Part shown: in pieces, positions 36,013-46,411 of the stretch
Layout of the letters: the number at the start of each line of letters is the position of its first letter
How positions within the stretch are numbered: position 1 is the stretch's first letter
From: Lysobacter terrestris
GTDB lineage: Bacteria > Pseudomonadota > Gammaproteobacteria > Xanthomonadales > Xanthomonadaceae
DNA: 64,000 bases
Reading direction: 5' to 3'
Assembly (NCBI RefSeq): GCF_014489475.1
Contig: NZ_CP060820.1
Coordinates: forward strand, 2,186,001 to 2,250,000
The notes under the pieces: model-generated
Seen by the model: only the letters and a program-made list of their open reading frames with translations
Databases searched by the model: none
Told to the model about the DNA's origin: nothing
Program-made: the position numbers and the translations under genes

Positions 36013-36213
36013 GACGTCGATTCTCGAACCCGCCGGAGGGCGAATCCTACCGTTGGCGCGCGCCGTCGTTTGCTGCGTCGCAGCACGGTTGCCGCCAAGA
36101 ACGGCAAATAGACCTTCGGCGAGGGATGGCCGGTCCCCGCGCGGAACCGCGTTCAAGCCGATTTTTGTTACGAACCCGTTAAAAAGCCGCTTCAATTCGC
36201 CTTTCCGGGGCGA

Positions 36214-36250
36214 TTTGAGATTTTTTTGAGCGCCACTACAAGGTCTCAAA
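36214..36250 (+). promoter_or_regulatory. Candidate promoter with operator-like inverted repeat
   Basis: TTGAGA (36215-36220) and TACAAG (36237-36242) are spaced 16 bp and resemble -35 and -10 elements reading toward the protease. The same bases take part in an inverted repeat TTTGAGA (36214-36220) / TCTCAAA (36244-36250), a plausible operator. A T7 tract lies between. The evidence is pattern match only. Confidence 0.4.
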
Positions 36251-36618
36251 GGGGGCCGGGGACCTCTTATCGACCTGTCGAGCGGAGGCCCACCGATCGG
36301 CACCCCTGCCCCCAGATGCAAGTCCGGGGGCAGGGGGCACTTCCCGCCTCCGCGCGCCCCAGGCGCAACGCGACACCGACCAGCGGACGGATCAGGGGCC
36401 GTCGTGGCCCAACTCCGGACCAGATGAGGTAGTCAGCGCCACCCAGAAAGCTCCGCCCGCTCGCCCGATGGCATCCGCAGAGCGCCCGTTCCGGGCGCGT
36501 CGGCGACCGGCGCAAGAAATCGATTCAGGAATCCGCATGGCGGAGGGAGGACCCGGAGGGTCCGGCAAGGATGCGCGCCTCAGGACGAGGCACCGCCCCG
36601 GCGCAAGCCGGGGCTTTT
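36249..36618 (+). ncRNA. Candidate small RNA or attenuated leader upstream of the protease
   Basis: A transcript from the candidate promoter at 36215-36242 would run about 370 nt and meet the intrinsic terminator at 36595-36618. It contains an 8-bp hairpin at 36306-36333 and no open frame with a ribosome site. I recognise no Rfam family. It could be a stand-alone RNA or a leader whose terminator gates read-through into the protease. Existence is inferred. Confidence 0.25.
36595..36618 (+). terminator. Intrinsic terminator with GCAA tetraloop
   Basis: GCCCCGGC (36595-36602), a GCAA loop, and GCCGGGGC (36607-36614) followed by TTTT. The stem is perfect. No gene ends nearby on the plus strand, so the terminator implies an untranslated transcript in front of the protease. 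Confidence 0.7.
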
Positions 36619-36925
36619 CCTAGGGGGCGGAGCGCCGCGCTTGCGCGGCCTCCGGGCTGTGGACCGTTGCAGTGGAAGCGGGTGCAAGCCGCGATGGGGA
36701 TCGCGGCCTGCGGCAATCGAAGCGGAAGCAGCGGCGGTGGCAAGTGCAGTAGTGGCTGGTCCCACCAAGGACGGTGGGGTGAGCTTTCGGCAGCAGGCGG
36801 CCAGGCAGGAAGCGATGGTCGTGTCGATTGCGCATCACAGGTCGATCTCAATGCCCGTCAAGCCGCCCGCCGCGCTCCGCCAATCCGGACGCCGGGTATC
36901 CATAAATCAGAGAGGGAATTACCTG

Positions 36926-39019
36926 ATGTCCGTATCCCACCGCCGCATGCGCCTGCATGCGCTGGCTGCCGCCACGGCAGTCGTCGTTTCCGGTATGTCC
37001 GCCATGGCCGCTCCGGCTTTCGCCGCCGAGCGCCTGAACCTGTCCGGCCTCGAATCCGGCGCCCAGTACGACCGCTTCATCGTGAAGTACCGCGCCGGCA
37101 CCGCCGAGGGCGCCGACACCGGCAAGGCCAAGGCCGCGCTCGTGCGCGCCGCCCACGCCGGCGCCGGCGGCAAGGCTCTGGCCCTCGGCCACCTGCGCCG
37201 CATGGCGCTGGGTGCCGACGTGGTCAAGGCCGACCGCAAGCTGGACCGCGCCGAGGCCGAGAGCCTGATGCGCGAGATCGCCGCCGACCCGGCCGTCGAA
37301 TATGTCGAACTCGACAAGCTCAACAAGCCCTACCTGACCCCGAACGACACCCGCTACAGCGAGCAGTGGGGCTATTCGGGCACCTACGGCATCAAGGCCA
37401 ACCAGGCGTGGGACGTGACCAACGGCAGCGGCGCGGTCGTCGCCGTGCTCGACACCGGCATCACCAACCACAGCGACCTCAACGCCAACATCCTTCCCGG
37501 CTACGACTTCATCGTCGACACCACCGTGTCGAACGACGGCAACGGCCGCGACAGCGATCCGAGCGATCCGGGCGACTGGGTCACCGCCAACCAGTGCGGC
37601 GGCACCCATGCCGCGCAGAACTCGAGCTGGCACGGCACCCACGTCGCCGGCACGATCGCGGCCGTGACCAACAACGCCAGTGGCGTGGCCGGTGTCGCCT
37701 ACGGCGCCAAGATCGTCCCGGCGCGCGTGCTCGGCACCTGCGGCGGTTACGACTCCGACATCGCCGACGCGATGATCTGGGCTTCGGGCGGCACCGTCAG
37801 CGGCGTGCCCGCCAACGCCAACCCGGCCGAAGTGATCAACCTCAGCCTCGGCGGCTCCGGCGCCTGCAGCACCACCACGCAGAACGCGATCAACAGCGCG
37901 GTCAGCCGCGGCACCACCCTGGTGATCGCCGCCGGCAACGACAACACTAACGTGTCGAACGCCTCGCCGGCGAACTGCGCCAACATCATCGCCGTCGCCT
38001 CGATCACCAGCACCGGCGCGCGTTCGTCGTTCTCGAACTACGGTTCGCTGATCGACATCGCCGCGCCGGGTTCGAACATCCTGTCCACGCTCAACGCCGG
38101 CACCACCACGCCGGGCGCCGAGACCTACGCCTCGTACAACGGCACCTCGATGGCGACCCCGCACGTCGCCGGCGTCGTCGCCCTGATCCAGGCCGTCGCC
38201 ACCACGCCGAAGACCCCGGCGGAAGTCGAAGCGCTGATCAAGGGCAACGTCACCGCGTTCCCGTCGACCCCGTCGCAGCCGATCGGCCCCGGCATCCTCA
38301 ACGCCAAGGCCGTCGTCGACGCCACCAACGGCACCACCCCGCCGCCGACCGGCGGCACGCTGACCAAGGGCGTGGCCGCGACCGGCCTGGGCGCCGCGAC
38401 CGGTGGCTACGTGAAGTACACGATGGTGGTGCCGGCCGGCGCGACCAACCTGACCTTCACCACCTCGGGCGGCACCGGCGACGCCGACATGTACGTGAAG
38501 TTCGGCAGCGAGCCGACCGACACCGTGTACGACTGCCGTCCGTACAAGTCCGGCAATGCCGAGAGCTGCACCTTCGCGGCGCCGTCGGCCGGCACGTACT
38601 ACATCAACCTGAAGGCCTACTCGACGTTCTCGGGCGTGAGCCTGCTCGGCGACTACACCACCGGCGGTGGCGGCGGCGCGCAGACCTACAGCAACACCAC
38701 CGACTACACCATCGCCGACAACGCCACGGTGGATTCGCCGATCACGGTCTCCGGCCGCAGCGGCAACGCCCCGAGCAACGCGTCGGTGACGGTCGCCATC
38801 GTCCACACCTACCAGGGCGACCTGAAGGTGGACCTGGTTGCGCCGGATGGCTCGCTCTACAACATCCACAACCGCACCGGCAGCAGCACCGACAACATCA
38901 ACAAGACGGTGACGCTGAACCTGTCCACCGAGGCGCTGAACGGCACGTGGAAGCTGCGCGTGAACGACAACGCCGCCGGCGACACCGGTTACATCAACAG
39001 CTGGAGCGTCACGTTCTGA
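36926..39019 (+). CDS. Extracellular S8 (subtilisin-like) serine protease with PPC and P domains
   Basis: A 697-residue secreted protease. A signal peptide (to about residue 34) and an inhibitor-I9-like propeptide (about 35-135) precede the catalytic domain with Asp176 (VAVLDTGI), His236 (HGTHVAG) and Ser408 (GTSMATPH); the oxyanion Asn is in AAGNDN. A TPPPTGG linker leads to a PPC domain (about 480-575) and a proprotein-convertase P domain (about 590-697), both typical carboxy parts of xanthomonad exoenzymes and often removed. AGAGGGA lies eight bases before ATG 36926. A strong terminator follows. Confidence 0.94.
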   Translation: MSVSHRRMRLHALAAATAVVVSGMSAMAAPAFAAERLNLSGLESGAQYDRFIVKYRAGTAEGADTGKAKAALVRAAHAGAGGKALALGHLRRMALGADVVKADRKLDRAEAESLMREIAADPAVEYVELDKLNKPYLTPNDTRYSEQWGYSGTYGIKANQAWDVTNGSGAVVAVLDTGITNHSDLNANILPGYDFIVDTTVSNDGNGRDSDPSDPGDWVTANQCGGTHAAQNSSWHGTHVAGTIAAVTNNASGVAGVAYGAKIVPARVLGTCGGYDSDIADAMIWASGGTVSGVPANANPAEVINLSLGGSGACSTTTQNAINSAVSRGTTLVIAAGNDNTNVSNASPANCANIIAVASITSTGARSSFSNYGSLIDIAAPGSNILSTLNAGTTTPGAETYASYNGTSMATPHVAGVVALIQAVATTPKTPAEVEALIKGNVTAFPSTPSQPIGPGILNAKAVVDATNGTTPPPTGGTLTKGVAATGLGAATGGYVKYTMVVPAGATNLTFTTSGGTGDADMYVKFGSEPTDTVYDCRPYKSGNAESCTFAAPSAGTYYINLKAYSTFSGVSLLGDYTTGGGGGAQTYSNTTDYTIADNATVDSPITVSGRSGNAPSNASVTVAIVHTYQGDLKVDLVAPDGSLYNIHNRTGSSTDNINKTVTLNLSTEALNGTWKLRVNDNAAGDTGYINSWSVTF

Positions 39020-39056
39020 TCGCCGCGCGCGATCGGTAACGAGTGACGTGCAATGC

Positions 39057-39089
39057 AAAGACCCCGGCCAATGGCCGGGGTCTTTTTTT
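39057..39089 (+). terminator. Strong intrinsic terminator after the protease
   Basis: An 11-bp stem (AGACCCCGGCC, 39059-39069, with 39073-39083) and AAT loop, flanked by AA and a run of seven T (39083-39089). It lies 38 bp past the stop. Confidence 0.93.
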
Positions 39090-39138
39090 GTCTCCGTCGC
39101 GGGAATCCAGGCGTGGCTTCTGCCGACGCGTGACCTGC

Positions 39139-39633
39139 TTACTCCGGCTCGATCGCCTCGAAGCGGTTGGCCGCCACGTTCTTGCGCACCTTGCGCGGAT
39201 CCCACACCCGGCCGTTCATGGCGATGTACACGCCCGGTGGCAACGACTGCACCGCGCCCACGGCGCAACCGACGTTGAACTCCGCGTCCGAGCCACGGAA
39301 GCGCGCCGGACTCAGCGCGCCGGTCAGCACGATGGTCTTGTCGGTGAGCGAGGCCAGCACCTTGGCGGTTTCCACCATGGTGTCGGTGCCGTGGGTGACC
39401 AGCACGTGCTTCGCCGGCTGCGCGGCGATCGCGGCGCGGATCAGCTCGCGATCCTCGGCGGTGATGTGCAGCGAGTCCTTGCGGATGATCGGGATCACGC
39501 TGAACTGGAACGCCACGCCCAGCTCGCGCAGGATGCTGCCGATCTGCGGCTCGCCGATCTGGTAGTCGGACTTGTCGTCGAAGTAGATCTTGTCGATCGT
39601 GCCGCCGGTGGTGACGACGCAGAGCTGGTCCAT
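39139..39633 (-). CDS. Asparaginase amino-domain protein
   Basis: A 164-residue protein matching only the amino-terminal domain of L-asparaginase/glutaminase. It keeps both catalytic Thr motifs: TTGGTIDK (residues 8-15) and THGTDTM (about 80-86). Full asparaginases have about 330 residues with a carboxy domain that completes the active site of the neighbour, so this form may act differently or as an obligate oligomer. Short stand-alone forms are known in this family of bacteria, so I do not call it a pseudogene. Confidence 0.8.
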   Translation of the reverse strand: MDQLCVVTTGGTIDKIYFDDKSDYQIGEPQIGSILRELGVAFQFSVIPIIRKDSLHITAEDRELIRAAIAAQPAKHVLVTHGTDTMVETAKVLASLTDKTIVLTGALSPARFRGSDAEFNVGCAVGAVQSLPPGVYIAMNGRVWDPRKVRKNVAANRFEAIEPE

Positions 39634-39768
39634 GGTGGTGCTGGTGGCGAGTGCGGGGCCGTCATTGTAGGGCCGCCCGCGGTGAACCCTAAGCGCCGGT
39701 ATCGCATAAGCCGCGCGGGCGGCTGATGGCGGGGAACAGCGGAGCCTCCGCCGTGCCGGTATCGAGGG

Positions 39769-42105
<2,337 letters not shown>

Positions 42106-42109
42106 TCCG

Positions 42110-42691
42110 ATGCGTCCATACCTGCCCGCCCTGCTGACGGCCGCCGTGCTGCTGGCCGCCTGCAAGCCCGGAGCGGAGGCGCCGCGGACCGAAGCACGTG
42201 CGCCGCAACCCGCGTCGCCGCCGGCCGCGACCGCGCCGGACACTGCCGCCGCCGCCGCGCCCGCGGATGCCGAATACCCGACCCTGCAGCTCGCCACCAT
42301 CGACGGCAAGGCCTACGACCTGGCCGCGCATCGCGGCAAGTGGGTGGTGGTGAATTTCTGGGCGACCTGGTGCAAGCCCTGCGTCAAGGAAATGCCCGAC
42401 CTGTCCGCGCTGGATGCCATGCGCGAGCACATCGAAGTGCTCGGCCTGGCCTACGACGACTCCGAACCCAAGGACATCCAGGCGTTCCTGCAGACCCATC
42501 CGGTCGTCTATCCCATCGCGATCGTCGATACCTTCGATCCACCCAAGTCGTTCGCCACGCCACGCGGCCTGCCGACCACGTACCTGATCGCACCCGACGG
42601 TCGCGTGGCGAAGAAGTTCATGGGCCCGATCACCGCCGCCGACATCGAAGGCGCGATCATGGCCGCCGGAGGACCCAAGCCCGCGGGCTGA
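42110..42691 (+). CDS. TlpA-like thiol:disulphide oxidoreductase lipoprotein
   Basis: A 193-residue protein with a lipoprotein signal (LLAAC, Cys18), an Ala/Pro linker, and a thioredoxin fold with WCKPC (Cys88 and Cys91) and the cis-Pro segment GLPTTYLIAPDG. TlpA-like proteins reduce periplasmic disulphides, for example for cytochrome c or copper-site assembly. It follows the YihY gene by 4 bp and precedes acyP by 10 bp, so four genes (YihY, TlpA, AcyP, DUF488) may form one operon. Confidence 0.9.
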   Translation: MRPYLPALLTAAVLLAACKPGAEAPRTEARAPQPASPPAATAPDTAAAAAPADAEYPTLQLATIDGKAYDLAAHRGKWVVVNFWATWCKPCVKEMPDLSALDAMREHIEVLGLAYDDSEPKDIQAFLQTHPVVYPIAIVDTFDPPKSFATPRGLPTTYLIAPDGRVAKKFMGPITAADIEGAIMAAGGPKPAG

Positions 42692-42701
42692 GGAGGTTGC
42701 G

Positions 42702-42971
42702 ATGAAATCGGTACGGTTCCTGGTCGGTGGCAAGGTGCAGGGCGTGTGGTTCCGCGCCAGCGCGCGCGACCGCGCCGTGGCGCTGCAGCTGCGCGGCTAC
42801 GCGCGCAACCTGTCCGACGGGCGCGTGGAAGTGTTGGCGATCGGCGACGACGACGCCGTCGAAGAGCTGGGGCAGTGGTTGCACTACGGCCCGCCGCAGG
42901 CGCAAGTCGATGAACTCGAGCGCGTCGATGCGCACGACGAGCCCGGCCTCGCCGGTTTCGAGATCCGCTGA
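42702..42971 (+). CDS. acyP: Acylphosphatase
   Basis: An 89-residue ferredoxin-fold enzyme that hydrolyses acyl phosphates. The catalytic Arg18 lies in GKVQGVWFR and Asn36 in GYARNLSDG, both invariant in the family. The gene has a GAGG ribosome site seven bases before ATG 42702. Confidence 0.94.
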   Translation: MKSVRFLVGGKVQGVWFRASARDRAVALQLRGYARNLSDGRVEVLAIGDDDAVEELGQWLHYGPPQAQVDELERVDAHDEPGLAGFEIR

Positions 42972-43002
42972 TTCGATAGCTGCAGAAGCAGGGAGCAGCG
43001 CC

Positions 43003-43389
43003 ATGGCCATCCGCATCGTTCGTTTGGGTACGCCGCGCGCGAAGGGCGAAGGGTTGCGCATCGGCACCGTGCGGCGACCGCCGCGCGGCGTGCCGAAGGC
43101 GGCGTTCGCCACGCAGAACTGGTACGACGTGTGGTTCCCGAACCTCGCGCCGAGCCTGGAAACGATGAAGCAGGCGCAGGCGGCGGAGACGCCGGCGCAG
43201 TGGAACGCCTTCGTGCGCAATTACCGCGCCGAGATGGCAGCGCCGGAACACGCCCACGCCATCGCCCTGCTCGCGGCGCTGTCGCAGCACAGCGATTTCT
43301 CGGTCGGCTGCTATTGCGAGGACGAATCGCACTGCCACCGTTCGATCCTGCGCGAACTGCTCGCCGCGCAGGGGGCGAGGATCGTCTAG
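43003..43389 (+). CDS. DUF488 family protein
   Basis: A 128-residue protein with the DUF488 pattern: TVRRPPRGVPK near residue 22, WYDVWFPNLAPS, FVRNYRAEM and the carboxy-terminal VGCYCEDESHCHRSIL, where Cys and His cluster. The role is unknown; a DNA- or nucleotide-related function has been proposed for some members. AGGGAG precedes ATG 43003. The stop is four bases inside the stop of the convergent YbhN-like gene. Confidence 0.84.
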   Translation: MAIRIVRLGTPRAKGEGLRIGTVRRPPRGVPKAAFATQNWYDVWFPNLAPSLETMKQAQAAETPAQWNAFVRNYRAEMAAPEHAHAIALLAALSQHSDFSVGCYCEDESHCHRSILRELLAAQGARIV

Positions 43390-44339
43390 CCGTTCTCCCC
43401 GGTCGCGGTCGCGGGCGTGTGGCCGCGCAACTCCAGCAACAGGTATGCCGGCAGCGCCGCCGCCAGCGGCAACAGGTAGTACAGCGTGCGATAGGCGAAC
43501 AGGGCGGCGAGGACGGCGGCGACGGGAATGCGCGGCGCCAGCGCCGCGACGAACACCGCTTCGAGCACCCCGACGCCGCCGGGCACGTGCACCAGCGCGG
43601 TGGCCACCGCCGCGAGCAGCAGTGCGCCCAGCACGGTCGGATAGTCGGCGGCTGCCGGCAGCAGCACGTACAGGATCGCCGCCATCAGCGCCCAGTTCAG
43701 CGCGGCCAGCGCGAACTGCAGCAGCGCCAGCGGCACCGACGGCAGGCGGAAGTGGTGGCCGCGCACATGGAACATGCGCCCGTGCAGGCGCCAGCAGGCC
43801 AGCAGGTACAGCGCGGCCGCGGCCAGCATCGCCGCGCCGAGCCACGGCAGCGCGCCCGCCAGCGCCGCGAACCGCGACGGCGCCTGCACGGCGCCGCTGG
43901 CGAAGAGCGCACCCGCCAGCAGCAGGTAGCCCAGCCAGTTGGTGCTCGTCGCGAACGCGACGATGCGGGTGACCGCGGCGATGCCGAGTCCGGCGCGCGT
44001 GTACAGGCGCAGGCGCGCGCCGGTGGCGCCGAACAGTGCGCCGATGTTGAGCCCCAACGCGTAGGCGATGCCGCCGATCAGCGCGGTCCGCCGCGGCGAC
44101 AGCGCGTGGTGCGCGTAGTGCCGCGCCGCCAGTTCGTAGCCGCAGTAGACCAGGTAACTGGTGGCGCTCAGCAGCGCTGCGACGAGCAGCGTGCCGGGGT
44201 CGAAGCCGGCCATGGCCTCGCCTACGCCGCGCCAGTCGATCGCACGCGCGGCGCGGGCGACCAGCGCCAGCACCGCGACCGGCACCAGCCACCAGGCGAT
44301 GCGCCGGAGGCGATGCAGCAGGGGATGGCGCGGCTTCAC
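43386..44339 (-). CDS. YbhN/UPF0104-type membrane protein (LPG synthase TM-like)
   Basis: A 317-residue protein with about eight membrane helices resembling the flippase-like half of lysylphosphatidylglycerol synthase. Family markers are ATGARLRLYTRAGLG, VHVPGGVGVLEAVF and FAYRTLYYLLPL. The GTG start overlaps the stop of the endonuclease-like gene. In E. coli the ybhP and ybhN genes flank the cardiolipin synthase clsB; here the pair lacks the synthase. A role in phospholipid handling is inferred. Confidence 0.85.
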   Translation of the reverse strand: MKPRHPLLHRLRRIAWWLVPVAVLALVARAARAIDWRGVGEAMAGFDPGTLLVAALLSATSYLVYCGYELAARHYAHHALSPRRTALIGGIAYALGLNIGALFGATGARLRLYTRAGLGIAAVTRIVAFATSTNWLGYLLLAGALFASGAVQAPSRFAALAGALPWLGAAMLAAAALYLLACWRLHGRMFHVRGHHFRLPSVPLALLQFALAALNWALMAAILYVLLPAAADYPTVLGALLLAAVATALVHVPGGVGVLEAVFVAALAPRIPVAAVLAALFAYRTLYYLLPLAAALPAYLLLELRGHTPATATGENG

Positions 44340-45079
44340 CACTCGATCCGCGCCAGCAGCGGGGCATGGTCGGACAGGTGCGACCACGGCCGCGCCGACA
44401 GCACCTGCGGCGCGACCCCGCGCGCGCCGCGCACGTAGATCCGGTCCACCGGCAGCAACGGCCAGCGTGCGGGAAAGGTCCGTGCCAGCGCGCCGTGCTG
44501 CTGCAGGAAAACTTCCTGCAGCCCGCAGCGTTCGAGCACACCGTGCCCCTTCCCGCGCCAGTCGTTGAAGTCGCCGGCGACGACCAGTGGCGCATCCGCC
44601 GGCACTTCGCGTTTGATGATTCCGCACAGCAATTCGAGCTGCCGCTGGCGGTGCGATTCGCGCAGGCCCAGGTGCACGCAGATCGCATGCACCTCCATGC
44701 CGGTGCCCGGCATCGCCAGCACGCAGTGCAGCAGGCCGCGTCCCTCGCTGCCGTGGATGGAGATGTCGCGGTTCGCGTGCTGCACGATCGGCAGCTTCGA
44801 CAGCAGCGCGTTGCCGTGGTGGCCGTGCGGATACACGGCGTTGCGGCCGTAGGCGAACTGCGGCCACAGCGTGTCGGCGAGGAATTCGTACTGCGGTCCG
44901 TCCGGCCAGTTGACGTGCTTGCGCGCGTAATGCGCGTGTTCGCCCAGCACCTCCTGCAGGAACACGATGTCGGCCGACACCGAGCGGATCGCCTCGCGCA
45001 GTTCCGGCAGCACGAAGCGGCGGCGGAACGGGTTGAAGCCCATGTGGGCGTTCAGGGTCAGGACGTTGAACGCGGGCAT
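44336..45079 (-). CDS. Endonuclease/exonuclease/phosphatase family protein (YbhP-like)
   Basis: A 247-residue metal-dependent phosphoesterase. Motifs in order: LTLNAHMGF (Asn), FLQEVLGEH (metal-site Glu), AICVHLGL (His), VVAGDFNDW (Asp, Asn) and the final LSDHAPLLARIEW (catalytic Asp-His). Homologues act on DNA, phosphoinositides or phospholipids. Coupling to the YbhN-like gene suggests a lipid context. No signal peptide is evident. Confidence 0.9.
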   Translation of the reverse strand: MPAFNVLTLNAHMGFNPFRRRFVLPELREAIRSVSADIVFLQEVLGEHAHYARKHVNWPDGPQYEFLADTLWPQFAYGRNAVYPHGHHGNALLSKLPIVQHANRDISIHGSEGRGLLHCVLAMPGTGMEVHAICVHLGLRESHRQRQLELLCGIIKREVPADAPLVVAGDFNDWRGKGHGVLERCGLQEVFLQQHGALARTFPARWPLLPVDRIYVRGARGVAPQVLSARPWSHLSDHAPLLARIEW

Positions 45080-45281
45080 GGGGCGATTGTGCGCAGGGTG
45101 GGGAATTCGGTGGGTGAAGTGCGTGGGAGAACGACCTTCCCGCGGTTCCGCATCCTGCGTCTTCCCGAGCGTAGCGGGGGACCGGCCCGCGATGCAGTGA
45201 AGCGACTGTCGTGGCCGTGCCGCGCCTGCGGCCGATAGTGGCGAAAAGCTGGCTGTTCGCTACCGGGACGACGCGATCGAC

Positions 45282-46049
45282 TCAATCCTTGATCGGCTTC
45301 AACACTCCGAACCGTTCCTTCTTCGGCTTCCCCGGCAACGGTCCGAACGCCAGCTTCGCCGGTGGCACGTTGGTGTCGGGCAGGCGCTGCAGCAGGTCCC
45401 TGATCAGCGCCAGGCGGCCGCGCTTCTGGTCGTTGAAATCCACCAGCGTCCACGGCGCCTGCGGCGTGTGCGTCGCCTTGAGCATGGCTTCGCGCGCGCG
45501 GGTGTAGTCGTCGTAATGCTTGCGCGCCTCGACGTCGATCGGCGACAGCTTCCAGCGCTTGAGCGGGTCCTTCAGGCGATCGGCGAAGCGCGCTTCCTGT
45601 TCGGCCTGGTCGCAGCACAGCCAGTACTTGAACAGCAGGATGCCGTCGTCGACCAGCAGCTTCTCGAACGCCGGCGTCTGCTTCAGGAACGCCTTCACCT
45701 GCGCCTCGCTGGCGAAACCCATCACCTTCTCGACGCCGGCGCGGTTGTACCAGCTGCGGTCGAACAGCACGATTTCGCCGGCCGCGGGCAGGTGCGCGAC
45801 GTAACGCTGGAAGTACCACTGCGAACTTTCGCGTTCGGTCGGTTTGGGCAGGGCGACCACGCGACACTGGCGCGGGTTCATGTGGTCGGCGATGGCGTTG
45901 ATCACGCCGCCCTTGCCGGCGGTGTCGCGGCCTTCGAACAGCACCACCGCGCGTTGGCCGGTCGCCTGCAGCCAGCGCGCCATCGCCACGAGTTCGAGCT
46001 GGAGGGGTTCGAGCCGCGCTTCGTAGTCCTTGCGCTTGAGCCCGCCCAT
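45282..46049 (-). CDS. ppk2: Polyphosphate kinase 2 family protein
   Basis: A 255-residue PPK2 enzyme, the size of single-domain class I. The Walker A segment FEGRDTAGKGG spans 38-48, Walker B-like LFDRSWYNRAGVE is near 95-107, and the lid carries RLKDPLKRWKLSPID. It interconverts polyphosphate and NTP/NDP. Its ATG overlaps the stop of the XRE-type gene upstream by one base (TGATG), so the two are coupled. Confidence 0.93.
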   Translation of the reverse strand: MGGLKRKDYEARLEPLQLELVAMARWLQATGQRAVVLFEGRDTAGKGGVINAIADHMNPRQCRVVALPKPTERESSQWYFQRYVAHLPAAGEIVLFDRSWYNRAGVEKVMGFASEAQVKAFLKQTPAFEKLLVDDGILLFKYWLCCDQAEQEARFADRLKDPLKRWKLSPIDVEARKHYDDYTRAREAMLKATHTPQAPWTLVDFNDQKRGRLALIRDLLQRLPDTNVPPAKLAFGPLPGKPKKERFGVLKPIKD

Positions 46050-46399
46050 CAGCGGCCCCTGCGTCGGGCCGGCTTCGCCACTGCCGGCTGCATGCTGCGC
46101 GCGACTTCCAGCAGCGCGCCCTGCTGCTTGGTGTTGAGCGCGCGGTAGGCGGCGAGCAGGTCGTGCTCGCCCTTGGTACGCGAAGGGTCCAGCGTGCTGG
46201 CCAGTTCGCCCAGCAGCGCACCGGCCGGCACGCCGAAGGTACGGGCGAGCGCGTCGAGTTGTTCCTTGCCGGGCAGCTTGTCGCCCTGCAGCCAGGCGCT
46301 CACGGTGGCGACGCCGGCGCGCGGAATGGCGGTGGCGATGTCGGCGGGACTGAGACCGCGCGCCTTGGCGAGCAGGCGCAGCGTGGTGGCTAGGGGCAT
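46049..46399 (-). CDS. XRE-type helix-turn-helix protein
   Basis: A 116-residue protein with a helix-turn-helix domain in the first 65 residues (LLAKARGLSPADIATAIPRAGVATVSAWLQGDKLPGKEQLDALARTFGV) and a basic tail (AKPARRRGR). The atypical insertion AIPRAG in the helix-turn-helix may alter binding. Coupled to ppk2, it could be its regulator. GGAG lies eight bases before ATG 46399; a GTG nine bases further upstream is also possible. Confidence 0.82.
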   Translation of the reverse strand: MPLATTLRLLAKARGLSPADIATAIPRAGVATVSAWLQGDKLPGKEQLDALARTFGVPAGALLGELASTLDPSRTKGEHDLLAAYRALNTKQQGALLEVARSMQPAVAKPARRRGR

Positions 46400-46411
46400 G
46401 TCCAGCACTCC

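Larger units (their letters stand above)
36013..36925. other. 0.9-kb intergenic region between the regulator and the protease
   Basis: No gene is supported. The left part (36150-36250) is the most A+T-rich stretch of the window's middle and looks like the divergent promoter zone. Further right are a hairpin CTGCCCCC / GGGGGCAG (36306-36333), a true terminator-like hairpin (36595-36618), a GCCGCGAT-GGGG-ATCGCGGC hairpin (36688-36707) and a TCCCACC / GGTGGGG pair (36759-36778). This could be a long structured leader of the protease, a separate small RNA, or both. Confidence 0.6.

Noticed and set aside
36661-36800. c-di-GMP (GEMM) or cobalamin riboswitch before the protease
   Set aside because: Conserved core strings of these classes are absent; only generic hairpins are seen.
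36525-36851. Possible 108-codon gene in the regulator-protease gap
   Set aside because: Low-complexity Pro/Ala/Arg translation with no ribosome site, overlapping terminator and hairpins.
36641-36925. 95-codon upstream extension of the protease
   Set aside because: The signal peptide and a good ribosome site place the start at 36926; the extension covers hairpins.
39139-39633. Asparaginase pseudogene
   Set aside because: The frame is intact with both catalytic motifs and normal composition; short forms exist in related bacteria.
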